Shown: positions 7,845-16,246 of the stretch, piece after piece
Position numbering within the stretch: the first letter of the stretch is position 1
Layout: each line of letters opens with the position of its first letter
Source of the DNA: JAFGQJ01 sp964495755
GTDB lineage: Bacteria > Spirochaetota > Spirochaetia > SZUA-6 > DRHE01
Length of the DNA stretch: 20,737 nt
Reading direction: 5' to 3'
Assembly: GCA_964495755.1 (NCBI GenBank)
Contig: CAZBXU010000045.1
Location: 1-20,737 of the forward strand
Notes under the pieces: model-generated
The model's database searches: none
What the model was told of the DNA's origin: nothing
What the model saw: only the letters and a program-made list of their open reading frames with translations
Made by a program: the position numbers and the translations under genes

Positions 7845-8064
7845 ATGGGGTCAAGAAGCGAAGCGGTTCAGGGAGTGAGGGGTGCTGTGCTCCGCGCCTA
7901 TGAGCAGATGAATCGAGTGCAGCGGAAGGGAGCTGCACAACGATCAAAGGGAGAAGTTCCGGGAGCAGCACCGGAAGATCCACACCGACGAGATCCACCC
8001 GGGAGCTAAGGAAGATGATACTCAAAAGTTTGTGCCGCAGCTGCGGCAGGTACAAGTTGTGTTC
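7845..8064 (+). pseudogene. Degenerate coding remnant, unidentified
   Basis: This gap between two - strand genes has protein-like + strand reading frames that join across a 1-nt shift near 7922. The first part reads AVLRAYEQMNRVQR; the second continues ELHNDQREKFREQHRKIHT, then DEIHPGAKEDDTQKFVPQLRQVQ. The highly charged, helical composition looks like a decayed gene, perhaps from a mobile element, but I do not recognise the family. A perfect 16-bp palindrome (TGCCGCAGCTGCGGCA, 8033-8048) lies inside. The alternative is that this is noncoding DNA open by chance. Confidence 0.3.
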
Positions 8065-8077
8065 GGCAACAATCGGT

Positions 8078-9073
8078 TCAGCGTTGTCGGTACTCCTCCA
8101 AGTGCATCTTAACTTCCCCGACCATATCCGTGGAGACTGCTTTGCCGGTGATCAGATCCAACCCCTCACTCATCACCCGCTCCCACTGCGCCTTTACCTG
8201 AGGGGAAACAGGATTGATCTGCAAGCCGTTCTCCAGCATGATCGCCACAGCCTCTTCCTCCAACGCTGCAGACTCCCGACTCAAGATAGCCAGATGCTGC
8301 TCGACGATGGACAGCAGTTCCGGTTTCAGATCATCGGGAATACCGTTCCATACCCGCTCGGAGATGATGAGGCCGCCGATCATGGGAGCGATCGGCAGAT
8401 CCATCATGTTCTTGGCCAGGCCGAACCACTGCATGGCGGCGGCGGTAAGAGGGGTCAACAGGAAAGCTTCGATCATATCGCTCTGCAACGCGGCCAGCAC
8501 CTCGGTGGAGGCAATGGGAACCACGCGGAAGCCCAATTCTTTCCAGGCCTGCGTAATCGTGGGAGCAGAATAGTCCACCTGCAGTTTCAGCCGTTTCACC
8601 TCCGCGGGGGTCGTTGCCGGTGTCTTTGAGAAAAGATGCGCCCACCCGGCCAGAAACCAAGCCACCATTGTGAAGCCCTTTCCCTCGAGCATTCTGTTCA
8701 GGGTCGGTTCCATCTCTGCCATCACGTACTCCATCTCTTCGGTGGTACGGATCAGAAACGGGAGCTGCACGGCGTAGATATCCTCGACGATACTTCCCAA
8801 TCCGACGCCGGTTATCGCAGCCGCCTGGAGCTGATTGATCCTGATTTTACGCACCATGTTGGGCTCATCCCCGGCAATACCGCCGGCGAATACTCTTACC
8901 TTCAACCGGCCATTCGACACGGTGTTCCAGTCCACGGCGATACGCCGCAGCGCCTTGTCCCAGGGGGATCCTTCCGGTGCCAAGCTGCCGAGCTTGATAA
9001 CCTGGGCTGAAACGGGTGCAGAAACGATCAAAGAAACACACAGTAAGTACAGAACTTTTTTCAAGGTCAACAT
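8078..9073 (-). CDS. TRAP transporter substrate-binding protein (DctP family)
   Basis: A 331-residue periplasmic binding protein of the TRAP family, which captures carboxylate-type ligands for a DctQM permease. It has a signal peptide (KKVLYLLCVSLIVSAPVSA-Q). The mature start VIKLGSLAPEGSPWDKALRRIA is typical of DctP proteins, as are GRLKVRVFAGGIAGDE and LKLQVDYSAPTITQAWKELGFRVVPIAS. The ATG at 9073 abuts the AGGTGG ribosome site, so the real start may be the TTG at 9064 (9-base spacing), which gives a classical MKKVLYLL signal peptide. It starts 4 bp after the stop of the upstream glycosyltransferase, so it is co-transcribed with it. No TRAP permease genes are present. It resembles spirochaete TRAP-type proteins such as Treponema Tp0957 in general type only; exact orthology is not claimed. 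Confidence 0.9.
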   Translation of the reverse strand: MLTLKKVLYLLCVSLIVSAPVSAQVIKLGSLAPEGSPWDKALRRIAVDWNTVSNGRLKVRVFAGGIAGDEPNMVRKIRINQLQAAAITGVGLGSIVEDIYAVQLPFLIRTTEEMEYVMAEMEPTLNRMLEGKGFTMVAWFLAGWAHLFSKTPATTPAEVKRLKLQVDYSAPTITQAWKELGFRVVPIASTEVLAALQSDMIEAFLLTPLTAAAMQWFGLAKNMMDLPIAPMIGGLIISERVWNGIPDDLKPELLSIVEQHLAILSRESAALEEEAVAIMLENGLQINPVSPQVKAQWERVMSEGLDLITGKAVSTDMVGEVKMHLEEYRQR

Positions 9074-9077
9074 CCAC

Positions 9078-10391
9078 CTATGCGATTTTAAGATTTAGAG
9101 GTGAAGATTCCCGCACTGTGCATCCGCGATCGAGAATCTCCCGTATACTATATGTACCGTATTTCCGGGCATTGAGAAACCCATTCCAGGCGGTTTCCGC
9201 CAACCTGCCGCTGTTCAACAGATCAAATAACCACTGATCCGTGTATTCGGGATCCTCCTGGGGAATTCCGGCCTGGATCTCCAGCAGCCATTTCCGGTTG
9301 AACACCTCCTGCGACCCTATGGGCGGCGAAAGGATGATCGGAATACCGAGACCGCAGTAGAAGGAGAGCTCGCTCGGTTTGGTCCAGAGCACATCGGTGG
9401 CACGCAGGATACTCGAAAATCTCCTGAAGTATTCCACCTTAGTGCTTCCGTATACAACCTGCAGATTACGGTTCTCCGGCAGCAGGTCCGCTTTGTACTG
9501 TTCGAAGAAAGTCCGAACTTCCTCCCGCACTCCGGCGACCAGATTCAGGCGGACCGTTCCTTGCTGCAATCGATCTCTCAGGCTCCAGGCAATTTTCCGA
9601 CCGATTTCCTGCTGTGCCCCCGCACCACCGACAGCATAGGTGATGGTGAGCGCCTGTTTTTCCCGCGTGCTGCCTTTTCCTCTACCCAGGAAGTGGACAA
9701 TGTTTCTCCCGTGCAGCGGCCAGAAAGTGTCGGCGGGATCTAGATGAAACAACCTTCTGGTCAGATCGGGTTTGAGGACATCCAGATCCCTATTCCCCAG
9801 TACCTCGAGGGGCAGAGGGAATCCGGTCAGCGTAATCCTCTCTTCCGGAACACCGTAGCTCTTGAGGCGCATTACGGTTCTCTCGCAGGGCGCCAGGTAG
9901 TGAATTCTGCTCTGCCTCGGATCATAGGATACCCAGGCTCTGGCGATTTCGGCATCACAAATGATGCAGTAGATGGGACTGTATCCGGCCCTGTCTGCAG
10001 CGAGCGCCGGCGCAAGGTAAGAAGTAATCAGGGGCAACGGTTTGTTCTGTATCTTCTCCAGCATGCTCCGGCACAGGCCCTTGTCTATCAGCGAACTGAG
10101 CAGCTTCACCTGAAATGTGGGTTTGGAGAGATCTCTGACCGGATAGTATGGAGGTATGCGCAGCAGGGTATCCATCAGACCAAACAGCGGTGTGCCAATC
10201 AACGGAAACGCTTTGCATCGGGAAATCAACTCGTACATATGCTGCACCCGGTTCCAGAGCCGCGCCTCTTTTTGCGTACCCGCCTGCGCGCTTCCTACGG
10301 TAAGGATCCCTCCTTCAGCCAGAGCTGCCAGCGGATAGGTGGCCCGCTGATGGCCCAATCCCATGTCTGCGGTTACAACCCAGGTTTTCAT
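9078..10391 (-). CDS. GT-B glycosyltransferase, MGDG-synthase/MurG-like
   Basis: About 437 residues with a GT-B architecture. The N-terminus MKTWVVTADMGLGHQRATYPLA has the G-H-x-R-A type loop seen in MGDG synthase and diacylglycerol glucosyltransferases. The C-terminal half has YAVGGAGAQQEIG and later TKPSELSFYCGLGIPIILSPP, which resembles the nucleotide-sugar binding region of MurG/GT28 enzymes. Role by inference: transfer of a sugar to a lipid or cell-envelope acceptor at the membrane. The frame extends to a GTG at 10427, but ATG 10391 is chosen because AGGAG lies 8 bases upstream and it opens directly on the family-like N-terminus. It sits between a GT4 gene (32 bp upstream) and the TRAP binding protein (4 bp downstream). 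The sugar donor and acceptor cannot be read. Confidence 0.7.
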   Translation of the reverse strand: MKTWVVTADMGLGHQRATYPLAALAEGGILTVGSAQAGTQKEARLWNRVQHMYELISRCKAFPLIGTPLFGLMDTLLRIPPYYPVRDLSKPTFQVKLLSSLIDKGLCRSMLEKIQNKPLPLITSYLAPALAADRAGYSPIYCIICDAEIARAWVSYDPRQSRIHYLAPCERTVMRLKSYGVPEERITLTGFPLPLEVLGNRDLDVLKPDLTRRLFHLDPADTFWPLHGRNIVHFLGRGKGSTREKQALTITYAVGGAGAQQEIGRKIAWSLRDRLQQGTVRLNLVAGVREEVRTFFEQYKADLLPENRNLQVVYGSTKVEYFRRFSSILRATDVLWTKPSELSFYCGLGIPIILSPPIGSQEVFNRKWLLEIQAGIPQEDPEYTDQWLFDLLNSGRLAETAWNGFLNARKYGTYSIREILDRGCTVRESSPLNLKIA

Positions 10392-10423
10392 CAGGTCATC
10401 TCCTCTCTCTTTTGTTTGTGTAT

Positions 10424-11611
10424 TCACGCTGCTCCTACCATCACTTTGGACGTTTTACGGAGCAACGAGAGGTATCTGTCCTTTACCTCTTGCACTGCAT
10501 CGCTCCATGTCGTATATAGGGTTCTACGGGCACCTTCGCCCGCCCGGGCGATCGATTCCGGGTGATCGAGGAGCATCCCAAGCTTTTCTGCATACGCCTG
10601 GACCGAGTTGTCGGTGACAAATCCGTTGGTCCCGTCCGCCACCTCCTCCGCTGCGGCAGAACCATCGACAAGAACCGATGGAACGCCGAAGGCGGCCGCT
10701 TCCTTTACGACCAGTCCGCAGGTATCGTAGAGGGAGGGAAACAGGAAGCAATCGGCCCGGGCGTAACAGGCGGACAGGGCTGTCCGGTCCCGGAGTACAC
10801 CTATAAAGATCGTATCCTCGGCGATGCCCAACCTGGCAGCCATCGCCCTTATGGCTTTGGCCGCGTAACCCTCACCGACAAAGGCCATCTTGAATCGGCG
10901 GCCGCTTCTTTTCAGTAAAGACAAAGATTCGAGAAGAAAAGCGTGGTTTTTCTTCCAGTCCAGTTGACCCACATAGAGAAACACGCACTGCTGCGATCCC
11001 GTTCCAAGCAGTCGCTCTCCTTCTTTCCATAAACCTTCTTTTTCATGGGGCGGCTGCAGATCTATTCCGTTTCTGACTATCTCCACAGGGCCACGGAAAC
11101 CATATTCCCTCAAGGTTTCCACGGATACTTCGGTGGGGACCCAGACCTGATCAGCACTTATATAGAAATCGACGATCGAGCGGATTTCCCAGCTGATAAC
11201 ACGGGATAGCGGAACAACACTCTCCAGGTCGTCCCGATATTTGGAATGAAAGGTGGCCACGATCGGGATACCTCTCTGCCTGGCGAGCCTCAGGGCTAAT
11301 CTTCCCGCTGAAAAGGGTGAATGGGCATGTACCAGATCAAATCTCTGCTTCTGCAGAGCTCTATGCAGGGACACATCGATCTGCGGCAAGCCGATTCTGT
11401 AGGGTGGACGGCCAATCAAGGGGAGGGAAAAAAACCTGTATGTCCCTGCAGCAGGCGGATCCGGATACCCGGGAACAGCCGGCACGATCGCGTAGGTCGG
11501 ACCCAGAGTTTTGTTCAGTTCGAAGAGATAGTTCTTGATAGTCACAGAGACTCCATCCATGATGGGAAGATAGGAATCGCTGAACTGTCCGCTGATTATT
11601 TCTCCGGCCAT
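10424..11611 (-). CDS. GT4 family glycosyltransferase (glycolipid-synthase-like)
   Basis: A retaining GT-B glycosyltransferase of about 395 residues. The N-terminal GQFSDSYLPIMDGVSVTIKNY and FDLVHAHSPFSAGRLAL are characteristic of GT4 enzymes that glycosylate lipids (PimB and monoglucosyl-diacylglycerol-synthase types). The donor-site half has YVGQLDWKKNH and the E-x7-E motif EAAAFGVPSVLVDGSAAAEE. The frame runs on to an ATG at 11674, but the first ~21 residues look unrelated to the family. I prefer ATG 11611 (MAGEIISGQFSD), with AGGAG 11 bases upstream. A strong AGGAGGTG lies 32 bases before the 11674 ATG, too far to serve it. It is first in a three-gene - strand unit; with the next gene it could build a two-sugar glycolipid (inference). 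Confidence 0.85.
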   Translation of the reverse strand: MAGEIISGQFSDSYLPIMDGVSVTIKNYLFELNKTLGPTYAIVPAVPGYPDPPAAGTYRFFSLPLIGRPPYRIGLPQIDVSLHRALQKQRFDLVHAHSPFSAGRLALRLARQRGIPIVATFHSKYRDDLESVVPLSRVISWEIRSIVDFYISADQVWVPTEVSVETLREYGFRGPVEIVRNGIDLQPPHEKEGLWKEGERLLGTGSQQCVFLYVGQLDWKKNHAFLLESLSLLKRSGRRFKMAFVGEGYAAKAIRAMAARLGIAEDTIFIGVLRDRTALSACYARADCFLFPSLYDTCGLVVKEAAAFGVPSVLVDGSAAAEEVADGTNGFVTDNSVQAYAEKLGMLLDHPESIARAGEGARRTLYTTWSDAVQEVKDRYLSLLRKTSKVMVGAA

Positions 11612-11735
11612 GTCTTCCGCTTCTCCTGCTACGGATTCAAAATGCAATTTTTGTGCCATCCGCATGGTATACATTAACTCTATATATAGAAAGAATTAAT
11701 GTGATTCACCTCCTCTACATGTATTGCCTGTCCTC

Positions 11736-11758
11736 TGCAAACTTGGTTGCACATTTGC
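11736..11758 (+). promoter_or_regulatory. Putative activator palindrome and sigma-54-like promoter upstream of the kinase
   Basis: TGCAAACTTGGTTGCA (11736-11751) is an inverted repeat with TGCAA/TTGCA arms. It matches the palindrome downstream of the regulator gene (16306-16320) at 13 of 15 positions (GCAA-N-CT-N-GGTTGCA). Overlapping it, TTGG (11743-11746) and TTGC (11755-11758) have exact -24/-12 spacing (GG, 10 bases, GC), although the inner bases CAC are not conserved. It could serve as an autoregulatory site, an alternative promoter, or both. The site also lies upstream of the divergent GT4 gene. Confidence 0.45.
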
Positions 11759-11779
11759 GGTGTTTTACTTGAATGGTGA

Positions 11780-14700
11780 ATGGAGATCGCCTACAATTGT
11801 CAGCAAACAGGCAGTAAGTTTTTACAGCTGCAGGGTACACAACGTAGACATGCCCACAACTCCGCAAAGGAGGGCTGTATCACTATCCTACCGTTCTGGC
11901 TGAACCTGGATTACTTCTCCGTACTCCGGCTGTCGAGCTTTATCATTTCTCTATGCATTGCCATCTATTTTTTCAGACTCAAACAAAGATCAGAACCTAC
12001 GCTCTGGCTGGCCTGGATGTTTTCCGGGGGTGCGTTGATCAATCTGTCGACCTTTTTGGAGTTTGCCGGTCCCTACTACTGGCAGCCCTACAATCTGAAG
12101 AACCTGTTCATACCGTTCCTCCAGGCTATCGCGTCGCAAGTTGCCGCCTTCTCGCTGTTGTCTTTCGTCTACCATTTCCCTCATTTCCAGAAACCCGATC
12201 GAAGAGCGTATCGGGTCGTACGCTTTCTGTATGTTTTGGCCATTCTCGGTGTTCTGGGGTTGACCTACTACAACTTCATTTACCTCAAAAGACAGCGCAG
12301 CATCATCGGATTCGAGAAGACCTACTATATCGTCTTCTATATTACCCTGGCCGTGCAGTTTACCCTGGCTGTCGTTCTGCTGCTGCGCAAAGCGGTACGA
12401 TTTTCAAGGGGCAAAGCCCGTCCCTGGTGGCTTAAACTGTTCAACCCTCAGGGCAAGGATGCCCGGGCGGCCGGGTCTCTCGCCCTGGTCTGGGTCTTGC
12501 TTACCGTCATTGTCGGCGTATACGTGCTGGAGAACCGGGGAATACTACCACCTTATCTGGCGACCTATTTTATCTGGCTGATATTCCTTCTGTTCTATTG
12601 CAGCTTCGTTGTGACCTACCTCAATCACACAGTTGAGCGTACAACCTTCCAGGTGAAGCTAGTGGGTATGGTACTCGTGTTTGTCGTGGGAATTCTGGGA
12701 TTAGTATCCCTCTTTGCGGGGAGGGCCTACGAAAAGGACTACGTCAATAAGAGCCTGGTCTCCGGTCATCGGACCATTCATTTCGCACCCAATCGGTTCG
12801 ACAGTTATACGATCTCGACGGTTCCCTATCGATTCGATCCGGACCTGGGATCAAAACTTGAGCTCGGTTATGACCAATCAACGGCCCTGGAGCTCGCTTT
12901 CCCGTTCCGATTCTATACGTACACCTATAAAACGGCGCACGTATTGCACGGGCCCATGATCTTGCTGGGGGAGGACATCGGCGAAAAAAGTTGGGGCGGA
13001 TACAATCCTAAACCGGCGATTGCTCCGTTGCTGATGAACCTTGACTTGAGGCAAGGGGGTGGCATTTATTTCAAGAACCAGCCGGATCGGCTGACGGTAA
13101 CCTGGCATGAATTATTCGAGTACGGGCATTCCAGCAGCAATACGATCCAACTGGTGCTGCATCGCAACGGATCCCTCGATTTCTCCTACAGGGAGATAAA
13201 CATAGAGAGCGGATACAGTCCCATTCAAATGTACGTATATACCTCCGCCACCGTAACGGGACATCATCCGGGCGCTACCGGCGGACCGGCTCCCATCGGG
13301 CCCAGACTGATCGGGATTCATCCGGGGTATAAGGAAGCTTCACGGCGGCCGATTCGATTCTCCGGCGGGCTTCCCTTTATTAGCACCACTCCCGAAATTC
13401 TATTTGAAGCCTACGACATTGATTTCTACCGCCATCTTCACAGCCGAATGGCTGTGCTGGTGGTAATTCTCATCGCCTCCAGCCTGTTGATTTTATTCGT
13501 CCTTCCTTTTCTGTTCAAAACGAGCCTGGTACGACCGTTGCAGGCTCTCTATCGGGGGATGGAACGAGCGGACGGCGGCGACCTCGAGGTCACCATCGCC
13601 CCCCAATTCAACGATGAAATCGGTGCCCTGACGCTTTTTTTCAACAGGATGCTCCAGTCTATACAAAAAGCCGAGGCCAATTTCCGGGCCCTGGCCGAAA
13701 ACGCCCGGGACGGGATCCTGATCGTATCGGAGAAAGGGCGGATCTACTATGGCAACAGAAGCGCAGAACAGATCACCAAACTCTCAGATTCCGAGCTCCT
13801 GGCCACGCCTCTTCAAGAAATGATTCGTTTCCAGGGCCGAGAGAGCGCAGGAGAACAATTCTGGAAAGAGCTCGACGAGCAGCAGGAATCAATACATTTC
13901 GAAGCCACGGTAGTATCCCAAGGCGACGTTGAATCTTCAGTCGAACTAACGGTTTCAAAAACCTCTTGGCATAGGATGCCCGCCTATGTGGTGATGCTGC
14001 GCGACATCACCGAGCGAAAACGCAGCGAGGAGCAAGACCGGCTGTATCAGCAGCGCTTGATCCAGACCGACAAACTCACCACCTTGGGGATTCTGGCAGG
14101 AGCGGTGGCCCACGACATAAGCAATCCCAATCAGGTAATCCTTGCCGTCGCCAGAATTCTCAACCGGGCCTGGGCTGAAGTCCATCCCACCCAAACGGAA
14201 CGTATCAAGAAGAAAGAGCAGTTCCTGATCGCAGGTTTCGAGCAGGAAGAGTTTCTCAGGCAGGTCGCCGGCTGGCTCGGAGATATCGAGGCGAACTCGG
14301 TTCGAATCAATGCCATCGTCCAGAGTTTGAAATCCTATATCCAGGGTGAACCCAACAAGATGAGCAGTGTCAACCTGTCAAGGGTTGTTCGATCAGCCGC
14401 AGAGCTGATGGGCTATCATATCAGGAGGACCACCGACCATTTCATCCTTCATTTAGAGGAGACAATCCCCAATATTCGAGGAAACCCCCAGCAGCTCGAA
14501 CAAGTGATCATCAACCTGATCATGAACTCCTGCCAGGCCCTGCCGGACCGAGACAGATCCCTCGAAGTCAGCACCTCCTACGAGGGAAAACGGGGGTTGG
14601 TAATGCTTTCGGTGGGTGACCAGGGCTGCGGGATTCCAGAGGAGGACCTGGCCCGGATCAAGGAACCCTTCTTCACGACCAGGAGAGAAGCAGGCGGAAT

Positions 14701-14824
14701 CGGATTAGGTCTGTATATTGCCGATTCCATCGTCAATGAACATCGCGGCAGCCTCACTTTCAAGTCAACACTTGGGAGATGCACCGAGGTTGTCGCCGCT
14801 TTCCCTGAGGAGAATGACAAATGA
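11780..14824 (+). CDS. Multi-domain membrane sensor histidine kinase
   Basis: A 1014-residue kinase. About eight hydrophobic spans occupy residues ~45-315. A beta-rich extracytoplasmic domain (~316-555) follows, then a final membrane span (MAVLVVILIASSLLILFVL). Next come HAMP (~583-635), PAS (~636-745, ending RDITERKRSEE), the HisKA box VAHDISNP with phosphoacceptor H778, and the ATPase domain: N-box IMNSCQAL (N916), DQGCGIP (D947), FFTT, GIGLGLYI. The extracytoplasmic part (LAFPFRFYTYTYK..., APLLMNLDLRQGGGIYF, LTVTWHELFEY, IQLVLHRNGSLDFSY) resembles bacterial nidogen-like beta-sandwich segments. The start is uncertain: ATG 11780 has a poor ribosome site, while the strong AAAGGAGGG at 11866-11874 has no in-frame ATG/GTG/TTG after it. 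The last 4 bases overlap the response regulator, its certain partner. The signal is unknown. Confidence 0.92.
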   Translation: MEIAYNCQQTGSKFLQLQGTQRRHAHNSAKEGCITILPFWLNLDYFSVLRLSSFIISLCIAIYFFRLKQRSEPTLWLAWMFSGGALINLSTFLEFAGPYYWQPYNLKNLFIPFLQAIASQVAAFSLLSFVYHFPHFQKPDRRAYRVVRFLYVLAILGVLGLTYYNFIYLKRQRSIIGFEKTYYIVFYITLAVQFTLAVVLLLRKAVRFSRGKARPWWLKLFNPQGKDARAAGSLALVWVLLTVIVGVYVLENRGILPPYLATYFIWLIFLLFYCSFVVTYLNHTVERTTFQVKLVGMVLVFVVGILGLVSLFAGRAYEKDYVNKSLVSGHRTIHFAPNRFDSYTISTVPYRFDPDLGSKLELGYDQSTALELAFPFRFYTYTYKTAHVLHGPMILLGEDIGEKSWGGYNPKPAIAPLLMNLDLRQGGGIYFKNQPDRLTVTWHELFEYGHSSSNTIQLVLHRNGSLDFSYREINIESGYSPIQMYVYTSATVTGHHPGATGGPAPIGPRLIGIHPGYKEASRRPIRFSGGLPFISTTPEILFEAYDIDFYRHLHSRMAVLVVILIASSLLILFVLPFLFKTSLVRPLQALYRGMERADGGDLEVTIAPQFNDEIGALTLFFNRMLQSIQKAEANFRALAENARDGILIVSEKGRIYYGNRSAEQITKLSDSELLATPLQEMIRFQGRESAGEQFWKELDEQQESIHFEATVVSQGDVESSVELTVSKTSWHRMPAYVVMLRDITERKRSEEQDRLYQQRLIQTDKLTTLGILAGAVAHDISNPNQVILAVARILNRAWAEVHPTQTERIKKKEQFLIAGFEQEEFLRQVAGWLGDIEANSVRINAIVQSLKSYIQGEPNKMSSVNLSRVVRSAAELMGYHIRRTTDHFILHLEETIPNIRGNPQQLEQVIINLIMNSCQALPDRDRSLEVSTSYEGKRGLVMLSVGDQGCGIPEEDLARIKEPFFTTRREAGGIGLGLYIADSIVNEHRGSLTFKSTLGRCTEVVAAFPEENDK

Positions 14825-16230
14825 AAAACATTCCATTTCCGACAAATCCAATACTCATCGTGGACGATGAAGCGGCGGTGATTCAGGCGTTATCCTCCCA
14901 GCTGAAATCCAATCGCATCGATAACCTGATCGGGTGTCAGGACAGCCGAGAGGTGATAAAGTGCCTCCGAGGTAAAGATGTAGAGGTGGTGCTGCTGGAT
15001 CTGACAATGCCTCACATCTCCGGGCAGCAGCTGCTGGAACAGATCCATGATAAGTTTCCCTATATTCCAGTCATCGTTGCAACTGCCGCCAATGAGGTAC
15101 AGACAGCCGTGGAATGCATGAAGGCCGGGGCTTTCGATTACATGGTGAAAGCGATCGAAGAGAACCGATTGGTGAGCGGAGTCCGCCGGGCCATTGACAT
15201 CAGGGAGCTGAAACGGGAATGCAGTGAGCTCAGATCACGATTCTTGGCCGATGAGCTGAGCTGCCCGGAGGCATTTTCCCGGATCATCACCTGCAACAGA
15301 ACAATGAAGTCGATTTTTCTCTACATTGAAGCCGTTGCCAAAACCGGTGAGCCCGTGCTGATCACCGGAGAGACAGGTGTTGGTAAGGACTTGATAGCCC
15401 AAGCAATTCATGATGTCAGTGGTCGAATAGGGATGTTTGTAGAGGTGAACACAGCCGGTCGGGAAGAGGACAAACTCTCGGACGATCTATTCGGGCATGT
15501 AAAGGGAGCGTATACCGGGGCGGATAATTCGCGGGACGGACTCATCCAAAGGGCGAAAGGGGGCACCCTCTTTCTCGATGAAATCGGTGATCTGAACAAC
15601 AATTCGCAGATAAAATTACTCAAATTCCTGGATACGGGGGAGTATTACCCTCTCGGTTCAGACTTACCCAAACGGTCGGATGCCCGTATCGTACTCGCTA
15701 CCAACAGGGATCTGGACAAGTTGATGGAAGAAAACATGTTCCGAAAGGACCTGTACTACCGTGTTTCGACTCATCCGATACATGTTCCCCCGCTGCGGGA
15801 AAAGAAAGAGGATCTGCCTCTGCTCCTCGAGCATTTCGCGAAGGAGGAAACTAAAAAATTAGGGAAAAATAAACTGCATATACCGGCGAAACTGATTACC
15901 CACCTGTCATCCTATCCTTTTCCGGGAAACATTCGTGAGCTGCAGAAATTTGTTAAAAATGCGGTTGCTTTGGCCGAGCCATCCGCCGGTAGTTTACCGA
16001 TGCAACCTTTCCTTGAAGCGACCCGGCAAAGCACTGCACACGTCGCTGCCCACCAGCCGGAGTCTCTGCTTCAATTCAGCGACATACTCCCCACAGTTGA
16101 ACAGGCGAGGGAACTGCTGACCGATGAGGCAATGGGACGGACCCACAGTAATATCTCCGAGGCGGCCAGGCTTCTCGGGATCTCCCATCAGGCCCTCAGC
16201 AAGTGGCTGCAGAGGAGGGAAAACCGATAA
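14821..16230 (+). CDS. NtrC-family sigma-54-dependent response regulator
   Basis: 469 residues. The receiver domain (~10-120) has the acidic pair VDDE and phosphoacceptor D60 (LLDLTMP), then K in FDYMVKA, with Ala in place of the usual Pro after the Lys. The AAA+ domain (~150-385) has Walker A GETGVGKD (183-190), the sigma-54 contact loop GAYTGA (229-234; Tyr for the commoner Phe), Walker B GGTLFLDEIGD and the arginine-finger region FRKDLYYRVS. The C-terminal Fis-type helix-turn-helix reads SNISEAARLLGISHQALSKW. It would be phosphorylated by the kinase upstream (ATGA overlap) and then activate RNA polymerase-sigma-54. A palindrome and a -24/-12 promoter directly downstream are its probable targets. 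Confidence 0.95.
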   Translation: MKNIPFPTNPILIVDDEAAVIQALSSQLKSNRIDNLIGCQDSREVIKCLRGKDVEVVLLDLTMPHISGQQLLEQIHDKFPYIPVIVATAANEVQTAVECMKAGAFDYMVKAIEENRLVSGVRRAIDIRELKRECSELRSRFLADELSCPEAFSRIITCNRTMKSIFLYIEAVAKTGEPVLITGETGVGKDLIAQAIHDVSGRIGMFVEVNTAGREEDKLSDDLFGHVKGAYTGADNSRDGLIQRAKGGTLFLDEIGDLNNNSQIKLLKFLDTGEYYPLGSDLPKRSDARIVLATNRDLDKLMEENMFRKDLYYRVSTHPIHVPPLREKKEDLPLLLEHFAKEETKKLGKNKLHIPAKLITHLSSYPFPGNIRELQKFVKNAVALAEPSAGSLPMQPFLEATRQSTAHVAAHQPESLLQFSDILPTVEQARELLTDEAMGRTHSNISEAARLLGISHQALSKWLQRRENR

Positions 16231-16246
16231 CCGATTCGATTCACTC

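Noticed and set aside
7798..8055. 85-codon - strand frame between the dehydrogenase and TRAP genes
   Set aside because: No ribosome site and low-complexity Leu/Pro/Ser composition; the + strand remnant explains the openness better.
8015..8629. 204-codon + strand frame over the TRAP gene
   Set aside because: Antisense to a clear DctP-family coding sequence; composition is His/Gln-rich noise.
9744..10565. 273-codon open frame on the + strand
   Set aside because: It lies antisense to two well-supported glycosyltransferase genes, crosses their boundary, and its sequence shows no family features.
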